Shown here piece after piece: positions 16,461-26,300 of a stretch of 64,000 nt of DNA; positions within the stretch are counted from its first letter, which is position 1; the number at the start of each line of letters is the position of its first letter. Both the position numbers and the translations under genes were made by a program. The notes beneath the pieces were generated by a model. It ran no database searches. It had not been told where the DNA came from and saw nothing but the letters and a program-made list of their open reading frames with translations. Source of the stretch: DASYAE01 sp036501535 (GTDB lineage Bacteria > Actinomycetota > Actinomycetes > Streptomycetales > Catenulisporaceae); assembly GCA_036501535.1 (NCBI GenBank), contig DASYAE010000202.1, positions 1 through 64,000 of the forward strand, given 5' to 3'.

Positions 16461-18077
16461 ATGGAAGCGCTGGCAGCGGACGATCCCGCCCGGATCGGTC
16501 CGTTCCGGCTGGTCGCCAGGCTCGGCCGGGGTGGGATGGGCAAGGTCTACCTCGGACGGTCGGACTCCACCGGACGGTCCGTGGCGGTCAAGACGATCCA
16601 CGGCGAGCTCGCGGTCGACCGGGAGTTCCGGATCCGCTTCTCCCGCGAGGTGGCCGCGGCCCGAAGGGTGCGCGACGAGTACATCGCCGAGGTCGTAGAC
16701 GCCGATCCGGACGCGCGCATACCGTGGCTGGCCACCGCGTACGTGCCGGGGATCTCGGTGGAGGACGCGGTGCGCCGGTTCGGGCCGCTGCCCGAGGACT
16801 CGGTGCGGGTACTCGGGGTCTGCATCGGCCGGGCGGTGGCCGCCATCCACGCGGTGGACCTGGTGCACCGGGACCTCAAGCCCGGCAACGTGCTGCTGAC
16901 CGGCTCCGGCCCGAAGGTGATCGACTTCGGCATCGCCCGCGGCCAGGCCGAGGACGGGCTCACCCGCACCGGCATGGTCAGCGGCTCGCCGCCGTACATG
17001 GCGCCGGAGCAGCTGATGACCGGCAGCTTCAGCTCCGGCTCGGACGTGTTCGCGCTCGGCGCGATCCTGCACTACGCGGCGACCGCGGCCGGGCCGTACG
17101 GACGCGGCGGCGCGCAGGAGCAGTACGCCCGCGCGCTCGCGATCGGCCCCGAGCTCGACACGGCGCTGCCCGCCCCGCTGCGCGAACCCATCTCACGGTG
17201 CTTCAACACCGAGCCGACCGCCCGACCGCGCGCCGGAGAGCTGGCCGCCGAGCTGGAGACCGAGCCCGGCGAGCGGCCGCTGGCCGGCTGGCTGCCGAGC
17301 GCCGTGGCGCAGGAGATCCTCATCCAGGCGACGGACGCGCTCAACACCGAGTCGGCTGCCGGAGCCGCGCCCCCGGCCGCGCCGCCGCAGCAGTTCCAGC
17401 CCCCGCCGCTGGTCCCGCCGAGCGTTCCGCAGGGGCCCCGGCCGCCGCAGTTCCAGCCGGCCCCGCCCGGCCCGCCGCCCGCCAGCATGGCCGGGCGCGG
17501 CGGACCCGGTCCGTACGGCCCGCCCGGCCCGATGCCGCCGGGGCGCTCCGGCCCGTACTCGCAGCCCGGTCCCGGCCCCTACTCGCAGCCCGGCCCGCCG
17601 CGGCCGGCCGCGCCGATGCCGACCATGACCCGGCCGCCGGGCTCGAGCGGGCCGGGCGGCCCCGGCGGGAGCATCCCGAGCGTGCCGGGCGGCGTGCCGA
17701 TGCAGCAGCCGCACCCCTCGTTCCCGCCGCGGCCGGTGGCCCGCCCGCCGCAGACGCCGCCGGGCCCCGGGCCGCGCCCGCCCATGCAGACTCCGCCGCG
17801 CCCGATGCCGGTCGCGCCGCGGCCGGGCTACCCGCAGGCCCAGCCCTACTACTCCGGCGGCATGCCGCCGAGCAACAGCTCCGCCCTGACCGGGCTCATC
17901 CTCGCGCTGGTGGGCATCATCGTGCCCTGCGCCCTGCCGGTGGGGCTGGCCTTCGGCATCGTCGGGCTCAACAAGGGCGGCCCGGCCGGCGTCGGGCGCG
18001 GGCAGGCGATCGCCGCGGTGATCGTGTCGGCGGTGATGATCCTGTTCTGGGTCATCCTGTTCGCCTCGATCGGCTGA
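16461..18077 (+). CDS. Ser/Thr protein kinase with proline-rich linker and DUF4190-like membrane tail
   Basis: A 538-residue Hanks-type kinase. The kinase domain (residues 11-265) has the glycine loop GRGGMGKVY, the ATP-binding VAVKTI lysine, the catalytic HRDLKPGN and the metal-binding DFG. Residues 290-465 are a disordered Pro/Gln/Gly/Tyr-rich linker with repeats such as GPYSQPGP. The C-terminus has two hydrophobic helices (about 475-500 and 515-537) in the pattern of DUF4190 (GLILALVGIIVPCALPVG, then a GxGQAIAAVIVS helix). There is no extracellular sensor (no PASTA), so it is a membrane-tethered kinase with no obvious outside ligand domain. The ATG follows AGGGGA by 9 bases. No substrate is evident nearby. 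Confidence 0.9.
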   Translation: MEALAADDPARIGPFRLVARLGRGGMGKVYLGRSDSTGRSVAVKTIHGELAVDREFRIRFSREVAAARRVRDEYIAEVVDADPDARIPWLATAYVPGISVEDAVRRFGPLPEDSVRVLGVCIGRAVAAIHAVDLVHRDLKPGNVLLTGSGPKVIDFGIARGQAEDGLTRTGMVSGSPPYMAPEQLMTGSFSSGSDVFALGAILHYAATAAGPYGRGGAQEQYARALAIGPELDTALPAPLREPISRCFNTEPTARPRAGELAAELETEPGERPLAGWLPSAVAQEILIQATDALNTESAAGAAPPAAPPQQFQPPPLVPPSVPQGPRPPQFQPAPPGPPPASMAGRGGPGPYGPPGPMPPGRSGPYSQPGPGPYSQPGPPRPAAPMPTMTRPPGSSGPGGPGGSIPSVPGGVPMQQPHPSFPPRPVARPPQTPPGPGPRPPMQTPPRPMPVAPRPGYPQAQPYYSGGMPPSNSSALTGLILALVGIIVPCALPVGLAFGIVGLNKGGPAGVGRGQAIAAVIVSAVMILFWVILFASIG

Positions 18078-18117
18078 GCCGGCGCGGCGCTCGAAGACTG
18101 CGAAGACAGAACACGAA

Positions 18118-18147
18118 GGCGCCCCGGGGAGAGATCCCCGGGGCGCC
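18118..18147. terminator. Strong bidirectional terminator hairpin
   Basis: A perfect 12-base-pair stem (GGCGCCCCGGGG and its complement) with a 6-base loop, between the convergent ends of the kinase and sedolisin genes. It is a clear intrinsic terminator, usable from both sides. Confidence 0.85.
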
Positions 18148-18169
18148 TCGCGCTTGTCTCAGACCTCGG

Positions 18170-20224
18170 TCACCAGAGGTAGGAGAGCAGCAGGTAGTCG
18201 CGCGACGCGGTGCCGACGCCGGTGGCGTCGTCATAGCCGCGGGTCGCCTTGAGCAGCCGGTCGTCGCCGAAGGTCACGGCGATGTCCGGGTCGCCCTCGA
18301 ACGCCGGCAGGATGTTCGCCGCGTGCACGCCGGGACCGGAGTCGGCCACGTCGGTGAACGCCGGGCTGCCGTACTTGGCGTAGATCGCCGGGTTGGCGAA
18401 CCCGATCGGCCGGCCGCCCTGCGCCTGGATCGCGTCCGCCTGCAGACCCGCGAACAGCGGGCAGGCCAGGCTGGTGCCGCCGATGTCGCTCTCGCCGTAC
18501 CCGGTGCTGCCGTCCGGCAGCGCCTGGGTCTCACCGATGAGGAATCCGGTGAACGGGTCGGCGTCCATGGACACGTCCGGGGCGACGCGCATCGGACTGC
18601 TCACCCTGGTGCCGTCGGGCAGCGTCTCGGCCAGCGAGGTCGGCACGGCTCCCCTCTGGTAGAAGGGCTCGGAGAAGACCGCGCTGGTACCGCCGCCGCC
18701 GCCGTAGATCCAGCCGAGCGAGGCCCAGGAGCCGCTCTCCAGCGCGAGGGCGTCGGTGCCCCAGTCGGTGTTCCACAGCTGCTGGTTGTTCCTGCCGATG
18801 GCCAGGCTGGTGCCGCCGACCGAGGTCGCCCACTGGTCGGAGGTCGGGAAGTCGGCCTGCGGCGTCGTGGAGGTGTCCGTGGTGCCGCAGCTGGTCGCCG
18901 GGTCCTCGGCGCCGCAGTCGCCGGCCGAGAACTGGAACGAGATGCCCTCGACGGCGCCCTGCTCGAAGTCGTGGGTGTACTCGGCGATCGTCGCGGTCGG
19001 CTCGTTGCCGGTCGAGGAGTAGATCACCTCGCCCCACGAGTCCGAGACGATGTCCGCGGAGCGCGCGTTGAGGATCTGGTCGAACGAGGCCAGCAGGTCG
19101 GAGTCCTCGCACGAGTTCGCGCCGTAGTAGCGCACGCCGGCGTTCGGCGCCATGGCGTGGACCGCCTCGACGTCGAGCGTCTCCTCGGGCGCCCAGCCGG
19201 CCGGCCCGCCGCACGCGGCCTCGTTGGTCCAGTCGGCCGGGGTGACCGTCTCGGCGAACTGGCCCGACTTGAAGGCGTTGTCACCGTGGTTGGTCGCGTA
19301 GGTGTTGGCGTCCGACAGGATCGTCGAGCTGCCGTAGGCGTCCACGATCGCGACCGTCGCGCCCCTGCCGGTCAGCCCGGACTGGGTCACGCCGTACGCG
19401 CCGCGCAGCTGCGACGGCACGTAGCCGCAGATCACGTAGGGGTTGCTCGAGCTGCCGTTCAACGCCGGGTCGCTCGAGTCGACCTTCTGCCCGTAGTACT
19501 CGGAGCAGGGGGTCGGGCCGAGGAACGGCGCGCCGTCGCTGCCGGTGCTCTCCGTCGCCTTGACGCCGGTGACGCCCGCGACCAGCGAGGTGGACTCCTC
19601 GCCGACCAGGCTGGAGGGCTTGGCCACGATCGGCATGTTGGTCATGCCGCTTATCGTCAGCACGTCCGATGCGACCGACGCGGGTATCTGGGCATTGCTG
19701 TTAGGCGCGTAGTAGACGCTGCCGCCCACCTGGTAGTTCTCGAACGTCGTGCCGAATGCGGCCTGGGACTGGGCGACCGTGCCGGACACCGAGATGGTCT
19801 CGGCGTCGGTCGCGGTTATCGTCAGCCCTGCTCCGCGCAGCCACGACTCGACGGCGGAGACCTGCTCAGCCGTCGCGCCGAAGCGTGCCTGGTACTGAGC
19901 AGGCGTCAGGTAGGCGTGGTAGGCGGAGTTGGACGGGTCGGAGACGGCCTGTGCGTAGGCGACCATTCCCGACTCGTTCTGGCCGGCGAGGAACACGGTC
20001 GACTTGACCTGCTCGCCCGACGCGGTGGCGCCCCGCGCAGCCGAGGCGGTGGCCCAGGCCGGCTGGGTGCCGGGGACCGCCGCGGTGGCCGATGCGGCGG
20101 TGACCGGACCCGCCAGGACGAACACTCCGGCCATTGCGGCGGCAGTAGGCAGTGATAACACCGCACCGCGCAGATTCGGCCGCCACGATCTGCGCTTCAC
20201 GACTGCCCGGGAGTCTGCGGGCAT
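18170..20224 (-). CDS. Secreted sedolisin (S53 serine-carboxyl peptidase)
   Basis: A 684-residue pre-pro-protease. A signal peptide (about residues 1-43: basic start, hydrophobic core, AxA-like cleavage) is followed by the pro-kumamolisin activation domain (about 70-210; HAYLTPAQYQARFG is the standard pro-domain motif) and the S53 catalytic domain (about 270-684). The catalytic residues Glu347 and Asp351 (EETLD), the oxyanion Asp436 (SAGDCG) and Ser585 (GGTSLACP) are all in place. A Ca-binding site near the C-terminus is suggested by VTFGDD and the final Gly/Asp-rich residues. The family is active at acid pH and digests proteins outside the cell. The ATG at 20224 follows AGGGGAAG; the longer reading frame upstream is not plausible as secreted protein. 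Confidence 0.92.
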   Translation of the reverse strand: MPADSRAVVKRRSWRPNLRGAVLSLPTAAAMAGVFVLAGPVTAASATAAVPGTQPAWATASAARGATASGEQVKSTVFLAGQNESGMVAYAQAVSDPSNSAYHAYLTPAQYQARFGATAEQVSAVESWLRGAGLTITATDAETISVSGTVAQSQAAFGTTFENYQVGGSVYYAPNSNAQIPASVASDVLTISGMTNMPIVAKPSSLVGEESTSLVAGVTGVKATESTGSDGAPFLGPTPCSEYYGQKVDSSDPALNGSSSNPYVICGYVPSQLRGAYGVTQSGLTGRGATVAIVDAYGSSTILSDANTYATNHGDNAFKSGQFAETVTPADWTNEAACGGPAGWAPEETLDVEAVHAMAPNAGVRYYGANSCEDSDLLASFDQILNARSADIVSDSWGEVIYSSTGNEPTATIAEYTHDFEQGAVEGISFQFSAGDCGAEDPATSCGTTDTSTTPQADFPTSDQWATSVGGTSLAIGRNNQQLWNTDWGTDALALESGSWASLGWIYGGGGGTSAVFSEPFYQRGAVPTSLAETLPDGTRVSSPMRVAPDVSMDADPFTGFLIGETQALPDGSTGYGESDIGGTSLACPLFAGLQADAIQAQGGRPIGFANPAIYAKYGSPAFTDVADSGPGVHAANILPAFEGDPDIAVTFGDDRLLKATRGYDDATGVGTASRDYLLLSYLW

Positions 20225-20762
20225 TGCGCACTTCCCCTCACCCCAGGCGGCAGCACGGGACCGGTGGTACCGGACGCCGCGCCGTCCGCATGTGAACGTG
20301 CCGCGACCGGTTTGCCGCGACACGTGATTTCGGCTCGGCAGAGAGCCTGCATTGATCAGTAGTCGGATCGGCACAGTGGCGCAAGGGGCTTTTCGTCACA
20401 GGATTTTATCGATCGCGGTTCATCTGCAGGAAAATCTCTCGTCGAATGAACGGTCATCCCATTTCTCGGTAAACAGTATGGCAACTGGCTGATTGATCTG
20501 GTAACAGCGTGACCTCGGTGGTCCCGGCAGACGCGCGGGGCAGAGCGGGCCGACTGCGGTGCGGGTGCACGGTCGCCCGATTCATCACCTCATGTCAGAC
20601 TTTTACTACAAAGGCGCGTAGCAGGGGCGCCGGGCCGGGCCGGGGCGGGGGGGGGTGGGCCGGAGCGGAGCGGAGCGGACCAAGGCGGCGGCGTCAAGGC
20701 CGCAGATGCAGATCGCGTTCCGGATCCCATTGAACGCGGGCCGGATTTTGGTCAGCAGTTCT
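20225..20762. other. Long intergenic region upstream of the sedolisin gene
   Basis: About 540 bases. The part from roughly 20330 to 20510 is clearly less GC-rich than its surroundings and probably holds the sedolisin promoter (read leftward). Around 20630-20690 there is a very G-rich strand with runs of 3 to 9 G followed by three GGAGC units, which could form a quadruplex. No gene, tRNA or riboswitch was recognised. Confidence 0.45.
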
Positions 20763-21146
20763 TCAGACTGCATCAGGCAGCGCGGCCAGGGATTCCCGCG
20801 TATGGCCGAATGCCGTCAATACCTCGTCGAACGATGTGCGGCGGCCCGTGTCAATCGCCGCGCGCGCCAGAACGAGTGCCAGATCGCCCAGATCTGCCTC
20901 GACTTCCTCGAGCTCGGCAGCTTCCGTGACACTCAACTCGTTCACGTCGCGTCGCATGTGCATGCCGAAGCTATACAGGAATCGGCACTGACTGGCGACG
21001 GCGTCGGCTTCGGCGGCCGTGAACCGTTGACCGGGTGGGAAGTCCGGATGGCCGGGTGGCGTCCGGGCGGGGTCGGGCCGAAGAATCAGATGTCTGTCAT
21101 GGATGGCGCAGGGCCGGGCCGGGGCGCAGCTCAGAGGCCGGGCCAC
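20763..21146 (-). CDS. Hypothetical small helical protein
   Basis: A 127-residue reading frame. Residues 60-127 look like real protein: a basic start (MHMRRDVNELS), then an acidic helix (TEAAELEEVEADLGDLALVLARA) and a short C-terminal part with a helix-turn-helix-like FDEVLTAFGHTRESLAAL. I do not recognise a family. The first 40 residues are Pro/Arg-rich, so the true start may be the internal ATG at 20967 rather than the GTG at 21146. It overlaps a plus-strand frame that looks like a shadow. It lies upstream of nagB on the other strand. Confidence 0.45.
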   Translation of the reverse strand: MARPLSCAPARPCAIHDRHLILRPDPARTPPGHPDFPPGQRFTAAEADAVASQCRFLYSFGMHMRRDVNELSVTEAAELEEVEADLGDLALVLARAAIDTGRRTSFDEVLTAFGHTRESLAALPDAV

Positions 21147-21220
21147 CGCCCGGGCAAGTGGCGGCGGTACGGCCGGGGCCGGGACGGGCGGCGGCGGTGC
21201 GGCTTGAATCTACCCCGATG

Positions 21221-21232
21221 TGGTCTATACCA
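21221..21232. promoter_or_regulatory. Probable DasR operator (dre site)
   Basis: The palindrome TGGTCTATACCA matches the DasR core TGGTCTAGACCA at 11 of 12 positions. DasR is the GntR-family repressor of N-acetylglucosamine and chitin use in actinobacteria and is released by glucosamine-6-phosphate. The site is about 185 bases upstream of nagB, so a long leader is implied, or the site acts from a distance. It also lies within 80 bases of the GTG of the hypothetical minus-strand gene. Confidence 0.8.
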
Positions 21233-21417
21233 TTAGGGAGGCCGAGCTGCGGACAGCGAGGCCGGTGCGCCGTCCGCATGACGCCGCGTGCGCGGGAGAA
21301 CCGGAGGAGAGCGCGGTCCGGAAGGAAAGCACGGTCCGGAGGAACTCCGGAAGAGCACAGCGCGGCGCGGTCCCGTCCGGGGCCCGGTGCCGCGCCCGAA
21401 GTCTGTGAGGAGCCCCC

Positions 21418-22200
21418 GTGGAAGTCGTCATCGTCCCCGATGCGCGGGAGGGCGGCCGGCTGATCGCCGGGTCGGTCGCCGCCCTGCTGGCCGGCAAGCC
21501 GACCGCGCTGATCGGGGTGGCCACGGGCTCGACCCCGCTGCCGATCTACCAGGCGCTGGCCGAACTGGTCGCGGCCGGCTCGGCGGACCCGCGCCGGGCC
21601 CGGGTCTGCCAGCTCGACGAGTACGTGGGCCTGCCCGAAGGGCACCCGGAGTCGTACCACAGCGTGCTGCAGCGCGAGGTGCTCGACCGGCTGGGCCTGG
21701 GCCCCGAGTCCTTCCTCGGCCCGGACGGCGGGGCGGCGGACCTGCCGGCCGCGTGCGCCGACTACGAGCGGCGGCTGGCGGCGGCCGGCGGGGTCGACCT
21801 GCAGATCCTCGGCATCGGCACGGACGGCCACATCGGCTTCAACGAGCCCTGCTCCTCGCTCGGCTCGCGCACCCGGATCAAGACCCTGACCGAGCAGACC
21901 CGGATGGACAACGCCCGGTTCTTCAGCGGCCTGGACGAGGTGCCCAAGCACGTGATCACCCAGGGCATCGGCACCATCCTGCAGGCCCGCCACGTGGTGC
22001 TGCTGGCCACAGGCGCGGCGAAGGCGGAGGCGGTGGCGCTGGCCGTGGAGGGGCCGCTGGCGGCGGTCGTGCCCGCCTCGGCGCTCCAGCTGCACCCGCA
22101 CGCGACCGTGGTGGTCGACGAAGCCGCGGCGGCGGACCTGAAGCTGGCCGACTACTTCCGGGCGACCTACGCGACGAAGCCGGCCTGGCAGGGCATCTGA
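21418..22200 (+). CDS. nagB: Glucosamine-6-phosphate deaminase NagB
   Basis: A 260-residue enzyme, the standard NagB length. It converts glucosamine-6-phosphate to fructose-6-phosphate and ammonia, linking amino-sugar use to glycolysis. Family motifs are all present: the substrate-binding ATGSTPLPIYQAL, QLDEYVGL with the catalytic aspartate, and GIGTDGHIGFNEP with the catalytic His/Glu. The GTG start follows GAGGAG by 6 bases. A DasR-type operator upstream fits the known regulon: repression in the absence of glucosamine-6-phosphate. No nagA or transporter is next to it in this window. Confidence 0.95.
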   Translation: MEVVIVPDAREGGRLIAGSVAALLAGKPTALIGVATGSTPLPIYQALAELVAAGSADPRRARVCQLDEYVGLPEGHPESYHSVLQREVLDRLGLGPESFLGPDGGAADLPAACADYERRLAAAGGVDLQILGIGTDGHIGFNEPCSSLGSRTRIKTLTEQTRMDNARFFSGLDEVPKHVITQGIGTILQARHVVLLATGAAKAEAVALAVEGPLAAVVPASALQLHPHATVVVDEAAAADLKLADYFRATYATKPAWQGI

Positions 22201-22237
22201 CCGCTCCCGACCAGTCGCCTTCGACTGTGCCGTCCTG

Positions 22238-22285
22238 CGCCGCCTACGACTGCGCAACCCACGTTGCCGGGACTCGTAGGCGGCG
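22238..22285. terminator. Hairpin terminator after nagB
   Basis: Perfect 12-base arms (CGCCGCCTACGA and its complement) separated by a 24-base loop, 38 bases after the nagB stop. Probably ends nagB transcription; the loop is larger than usual. Confidence 0.5.
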
Positions 22286-22404
22286 TCGTTACGCCGACCT
22301 TACAGGGCCCTGCTTATCCTCGAGGGCGGTCGGAGGACCCGCTCCGCGCCGCGGGACCGGGGGTGCGGGGCGCATCGAGTCGGCTTCGGAAGGAGCTCAC
22401 TGTC

Positions 22405-23211
22405 ATGGCAACCATCGAGCGGGGGGCACAGGATCCTGAGAGGGAGCGCGCACGACGCGGACACCGTCCCGGATTCGGCGGGCGCCGGACCGCACTGACG
22501 CTGATCGCGACGGGAACCGCCGGGATCCTGGTGGCGGCGGGAGTTCTGGCCGCTTCCGCGGACGCCGGCGGGAGGCCGGCGACCGCGCCGGCGGCGGAAG
22601 TCGGCGTCGGCCTCGGGACGGCGCGGTCGCTGCCCTCCGGTTACTACGGCGTCAACTACGACTTCTCGCTGAACGCCGGCGGCAACGAGAAGACCTTCGC
22701 CGACGCGCTGGCGACCAGCACGCAGGCACTGCTTCTGGCCACCGCCATGCCCGACACGACCCAGACCGACTTCTGGTCGTCGTTCGGTCCGGAGAACCCT
22801 TATGCCTACCTGGCCGACCCGTCGTCGCCGACCGAGCAGACGACGGCGACGCTGACTCCCGATGGTCAGGTGATGACATGGATCGACCAGGCCGCGCAAT
22901 CCGCGACGGCGATCACGCCGATCACCTTCTCCGGCGGACCGATGCTCTCCGGGACGAGCGACTCGGCCCTGGTCGGTGCGTCCTTCACAAAAGGGACGTC
23001 GGCAACGCAGATCCTGGTCAACCTGAGCGGACAGACGCAGATCGTGCAGGTCGGCACCGCTGTGCCCGACGGCCAGCCGTACCAGCAGATGAGCACCGCC
23101 GACGCGACCGTCAAGATCGACTCCGCCGCGGATGCGACACAGCAGGACGGCACCACGTCGGCCGCCGCGGGTCTCTCGCTGGCGCCCTACTCCGTCACCA
23201 TCGTCGCCTGA
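22405..23211 (+). CDS. Secreted or membrane-anchored protein, possible glycosidase remnant
   Basis: A 268-residue protein. Residues 1-55 contain a long basic N-terminus followed by a hydrophobic helix (TALTLIATGTAGILVAAGVLAA), so it is exported or membrane-anchored. The mature part opens with LPSGYYGVNYDFSL and ends in a beta-rich domain with LVNLSGQTQIV and LAPYSVTIVA. Those two endings resemble the C-terminal beta-sandwich that closes many clan GH-A glycosidases, but there is no room for a (beta/alpha)8 barrel and no catalytic EXN-type motif is seen. I infer a glycosidase-derived remnant or a stand-alone accessory domain; this is uncertain. The ATG at 22405 has GGAAGGAG upstream. It lies between nagB and the GH9 cellulase. 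Confidence 0.7.
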   Translation: MATIERGAQDPERERARRGHRPGFGGRRTALTLIATGTAGILVAAGVLAASADAGGRPATAPAAEVGVGLGTARSLPSGYYGVNYDFSLNAGGNEKTFADALATSTQALLLATAMPDTTQTDFWSSFGPENPYAYLADPSSPTEQTTATLTPDGQVMTWIDQAAQSATAITPITFSGGPMLSGTSDSALVGASFTKGTSATQILVNLSGQTQIVQVGTAVPDGQPYQQMSTADATVKIDSAADATQQDGTTSAAAGLSLAPYSVTIVA

Positions 23212-23216
23212 TTCGC

Positions 23217-23269
23217 CGGCCGGGCGGCGGGCAGGAGCGGCGAGCGCTCCGTCCCACCGCCGGGCCGGC
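23217..23269. terminator. Imperfect hairpin between convergent genes
   Basis: A long GC-rich inverted repeat (CCGGCCGGGCGGCGGG against a near-complement) with two mismatches, between the ends of the secreted protein and the GH9 cellulase. Probable but imperfect terminator. Confidence 0.4.
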
Positions 23270-23304
23270 TCAGGGTTGCGCGGATCAACCTGACCGGATG
23301 GGAA

Positions 23305-26300
23305 TCAGGTGCACGTCACGCCGTTGAGCTGGAAGGTGGTCGGCGAGGTGTCGCTGTTGGTGAAGGTGCCGGTGAAGCCGATGGTGACCGAGCCGCCGGG
23401 CGAGATGTCCGCGTTGTAGGACTCCGCCGTGGCGGAGACCGCCTCACCGGTCTGCGTGTAGGTGGCGTTCCACAGCGTGTTGATCTTCTGGTCGCCCGGG
23501 AAGGTCCAGGTGAGCGTCCAGCCGGCGATCGCACTGGTGCCGGTATCGGTGAACTCGACCTGGCCCTGGAACCCGCCGCTCCAGCTGTTCTCCAAGGTGT
23601 AGGCCGCGGAGCAGGAGCCGGCCGCCCCGGTCGGGCTGGAGGAGGGCGAGGCTGACGGCGACGGCGAGGCCGAGTGGCTGGGACTGGCGCTGGGGCTGGC
23701 CGACGGGCTCGGCGAGGTGCTCGGCGAGGCCGAGACAGATGGTGAGGCCGACGCCGAAGCAGACGCCGAAGCCGAAGCCGAAGCGGACGGCGACGAGGTC
23801 GCGCCGGCGGCCAGCGTGGTGAAGGAGACCGCTGACAGGGCCGGCGAGATGCGGCCGGCCGAGTCCAGCGCGGCGACTTCGTAGCCGTACTCGGTGCCCG
23901 CAGTCAGGCCCGTCAGCGTGTACGAGGTCGCCGATGCCGCCGCGGTGGCCACCAGGGTCGGGGTCGGTGAGAGCTCGTAGACCGCGTAGCCGGCGACCGC
24001 GCTGGAGCCCGCCTTCGAGGCGGTCCAGGTCAGCTTGGCGCCGCTGCTGCTGACCGAGGAGGCGACCGGGGTGCCCGGTTGCGAGGGGGCGGTGGCGTCG
24101 GAGGCGGTCAGCGAGGTAAACGGCGCGGTGATGAACTGCGCGATGTTCGAGCCCGCCGACGCCAGGCCCTGCGAGTCGACCGCAGTCACGTAGTACCCGT
24201 AGGGCGAGGTGCGGTCCGCGTTGAGGCCGGTGAGCGCGTACGAGGTCGTGGACGCGCCGACGGTTGCGACCAGCGTGCCGGCGCTCGAATACACGTCGTA
24301 GCCCGCGATCGCGTTGGTGCCCGCGGTGGACGCGGTCCAGGAGAGCGTCGCGCCGGTGGAGGTCACCGAGCCGGCGCTCAGCGTGCCGGGCGCGCTCGGC
24401 GGCGTGGCGGCGGCCGGTCCGCTGCCCCACACCACGGAGTTGCCGGAGTACAGCGGCATGTCGCCGACGGTCACCGGGGTCGCGCCGGAGGTGCTGGGGA
24501 TGCCCTGGAACGACCAGTCCTCGGCCGGGTTGTGCGCCGACGGGAAGGTGATCCGGAACTGGACCTGCGCCTCCCAGTCGTCGTTGGTGTAGTCGGCCTC
24601 GCCGACCGGCTCGATGTTCAGGTTCGAGCAGCTGACGGTGATGTAGTACGTGCTGCCGGAGAACTGGGTCGGCGCGGTGAGCGGGTTGCACTGGTTGTAG
24701 GACGAGCTGAGCGTGATCTGGCTCGCGCTCTCGCCGGCGTCGAGGGTGAAGTAGTAGCGGAAGCCGGCGTTCGGCATCGGCCGGGCCGGCCAGGCCGACT
24801 GGTTGACCACCAGGGCCTTGATCTCGATGAAGTTCGTGCCCTCGTTGTTGATCGAGGCCTGCACGTACTGCTGCGGGCCGTCCGGCAGCTCCTCCTTCGG
24901 GAAGCTCGACACCGCGGCGCCGCCGTACGACTGGGTCAGCGCCGCCAGGTCGCCGGAGAACAGCGCGTTGTAGTCCAGTGCGCCCTCGGTGTACTGATAC
25001 TCGCTGCGCACGTCCTGGAACTGGTCGTCGTTGCTGGTGGGGCCGCCGACCAGCAGGCCGTAGTCGGTGTGCCGGGTCTGCGCCGGGGTGGTCAGGTTGT
25101 CCGCCCACGAGTCGTGCGCGGTGGAGTTGTGCGGCTGTTGCGGCCAGGCGGTGCTCTTGCCGCCGTTGGTGAATCCGACCTCGTAGCTCTCGTGGTTCGG
25201 GTTGTCGCCGAGGATGTAGTTGATCTGGCCGACGGCGAAGTTGTGGTAGGCCGTGGCCCGGGTCGGGTCGAGGTTGTTCGCCGTCAGGTAGCTGCTGAAC
25301 TCCAGCGCCAGGAAGGCGGCGTTCGAGGAGTACCGCAGCGAGCCCCAGGTGTTCAGGAACGCCTCGCCGCCGGCCGAGTAGGCGATCTCGGAGCCGTTGA
25401 AGCCGGTGGTCCACCAGTCGAGGTTGTCCTCGGCGTCGGTGATGTACTGCTGCTGGTTGGTCGCCTGGGCCATCCACACGTAGTCGGCGAAGCTGTCGTC
25501 GTCCCAGTTCACCGTCCAGTTGTACTCGTGCAGGGTGGACTGCGAGGCCAGCGGCAGGTTGGCGTAGTCGGTCTCGGCCTGGGTCAGCCAGCCGGCGGTG
25601 CCGGTCGCCCGGTAGAGCCAGATCTCCGCCGCGACCAGTTGGCTCCAGTAGCCGCTGAACGAGTTGTAGTACCCCGACGCCGAGGTGATGCAGGAGGCGT
25701 AGTCGCCGCGGTCGCTGTTCGCGAAGGTGTAGAGCGACTCGGCCTGGGTGAGCAGCTGGGCCGAGTACTTCGGGTCGCTGCTCTTGAACGCGACCGACGA
25801 GGCCGCCAGCGCCGCCGAGGCCTGGCCGACCAGGTCCGTGCCCGGGCAGGAGGCGGTCACCGCGTAGGCGGGCCGCACGGTCGGGTTGGTCTCGGCCGGG
25901 CCCCAGTACTGGTGGTCGGTGCTCGGGTCGGCGACCTGGCCGTAGAACGTCGTCGAGGACGGATATGCGGACAGGATGTAGTCGTCGCCCCAGCGCAGGT
26001 TCTCCATCGCCGCCTGGGTCTGGCCGGCCGCGCTGTAGCCCTGCGGATAGTCGATCAGGCCCCAGGCCAGCATGTTCATCGCCCAGGCCTCGGGCAGGCC
26101 GAACTTCACCAGGTCGCCGGCGTCGTGGTAGCCGCCGGTGAGGTTGACCCCGCTGGCGGAGCCGTCGGTCAGGTCCGAGTCGCCGCGCCAGTCCACCGGG
26201 TTGTCCGGGGCGAGCTGGCCGGAGCGCTGCGCCTCGTAGAAGTACATCGAGTCCTGCAACGCCTCGGCGTAGTCGAACTCTGCCGAGGTCGACAGCGCGT

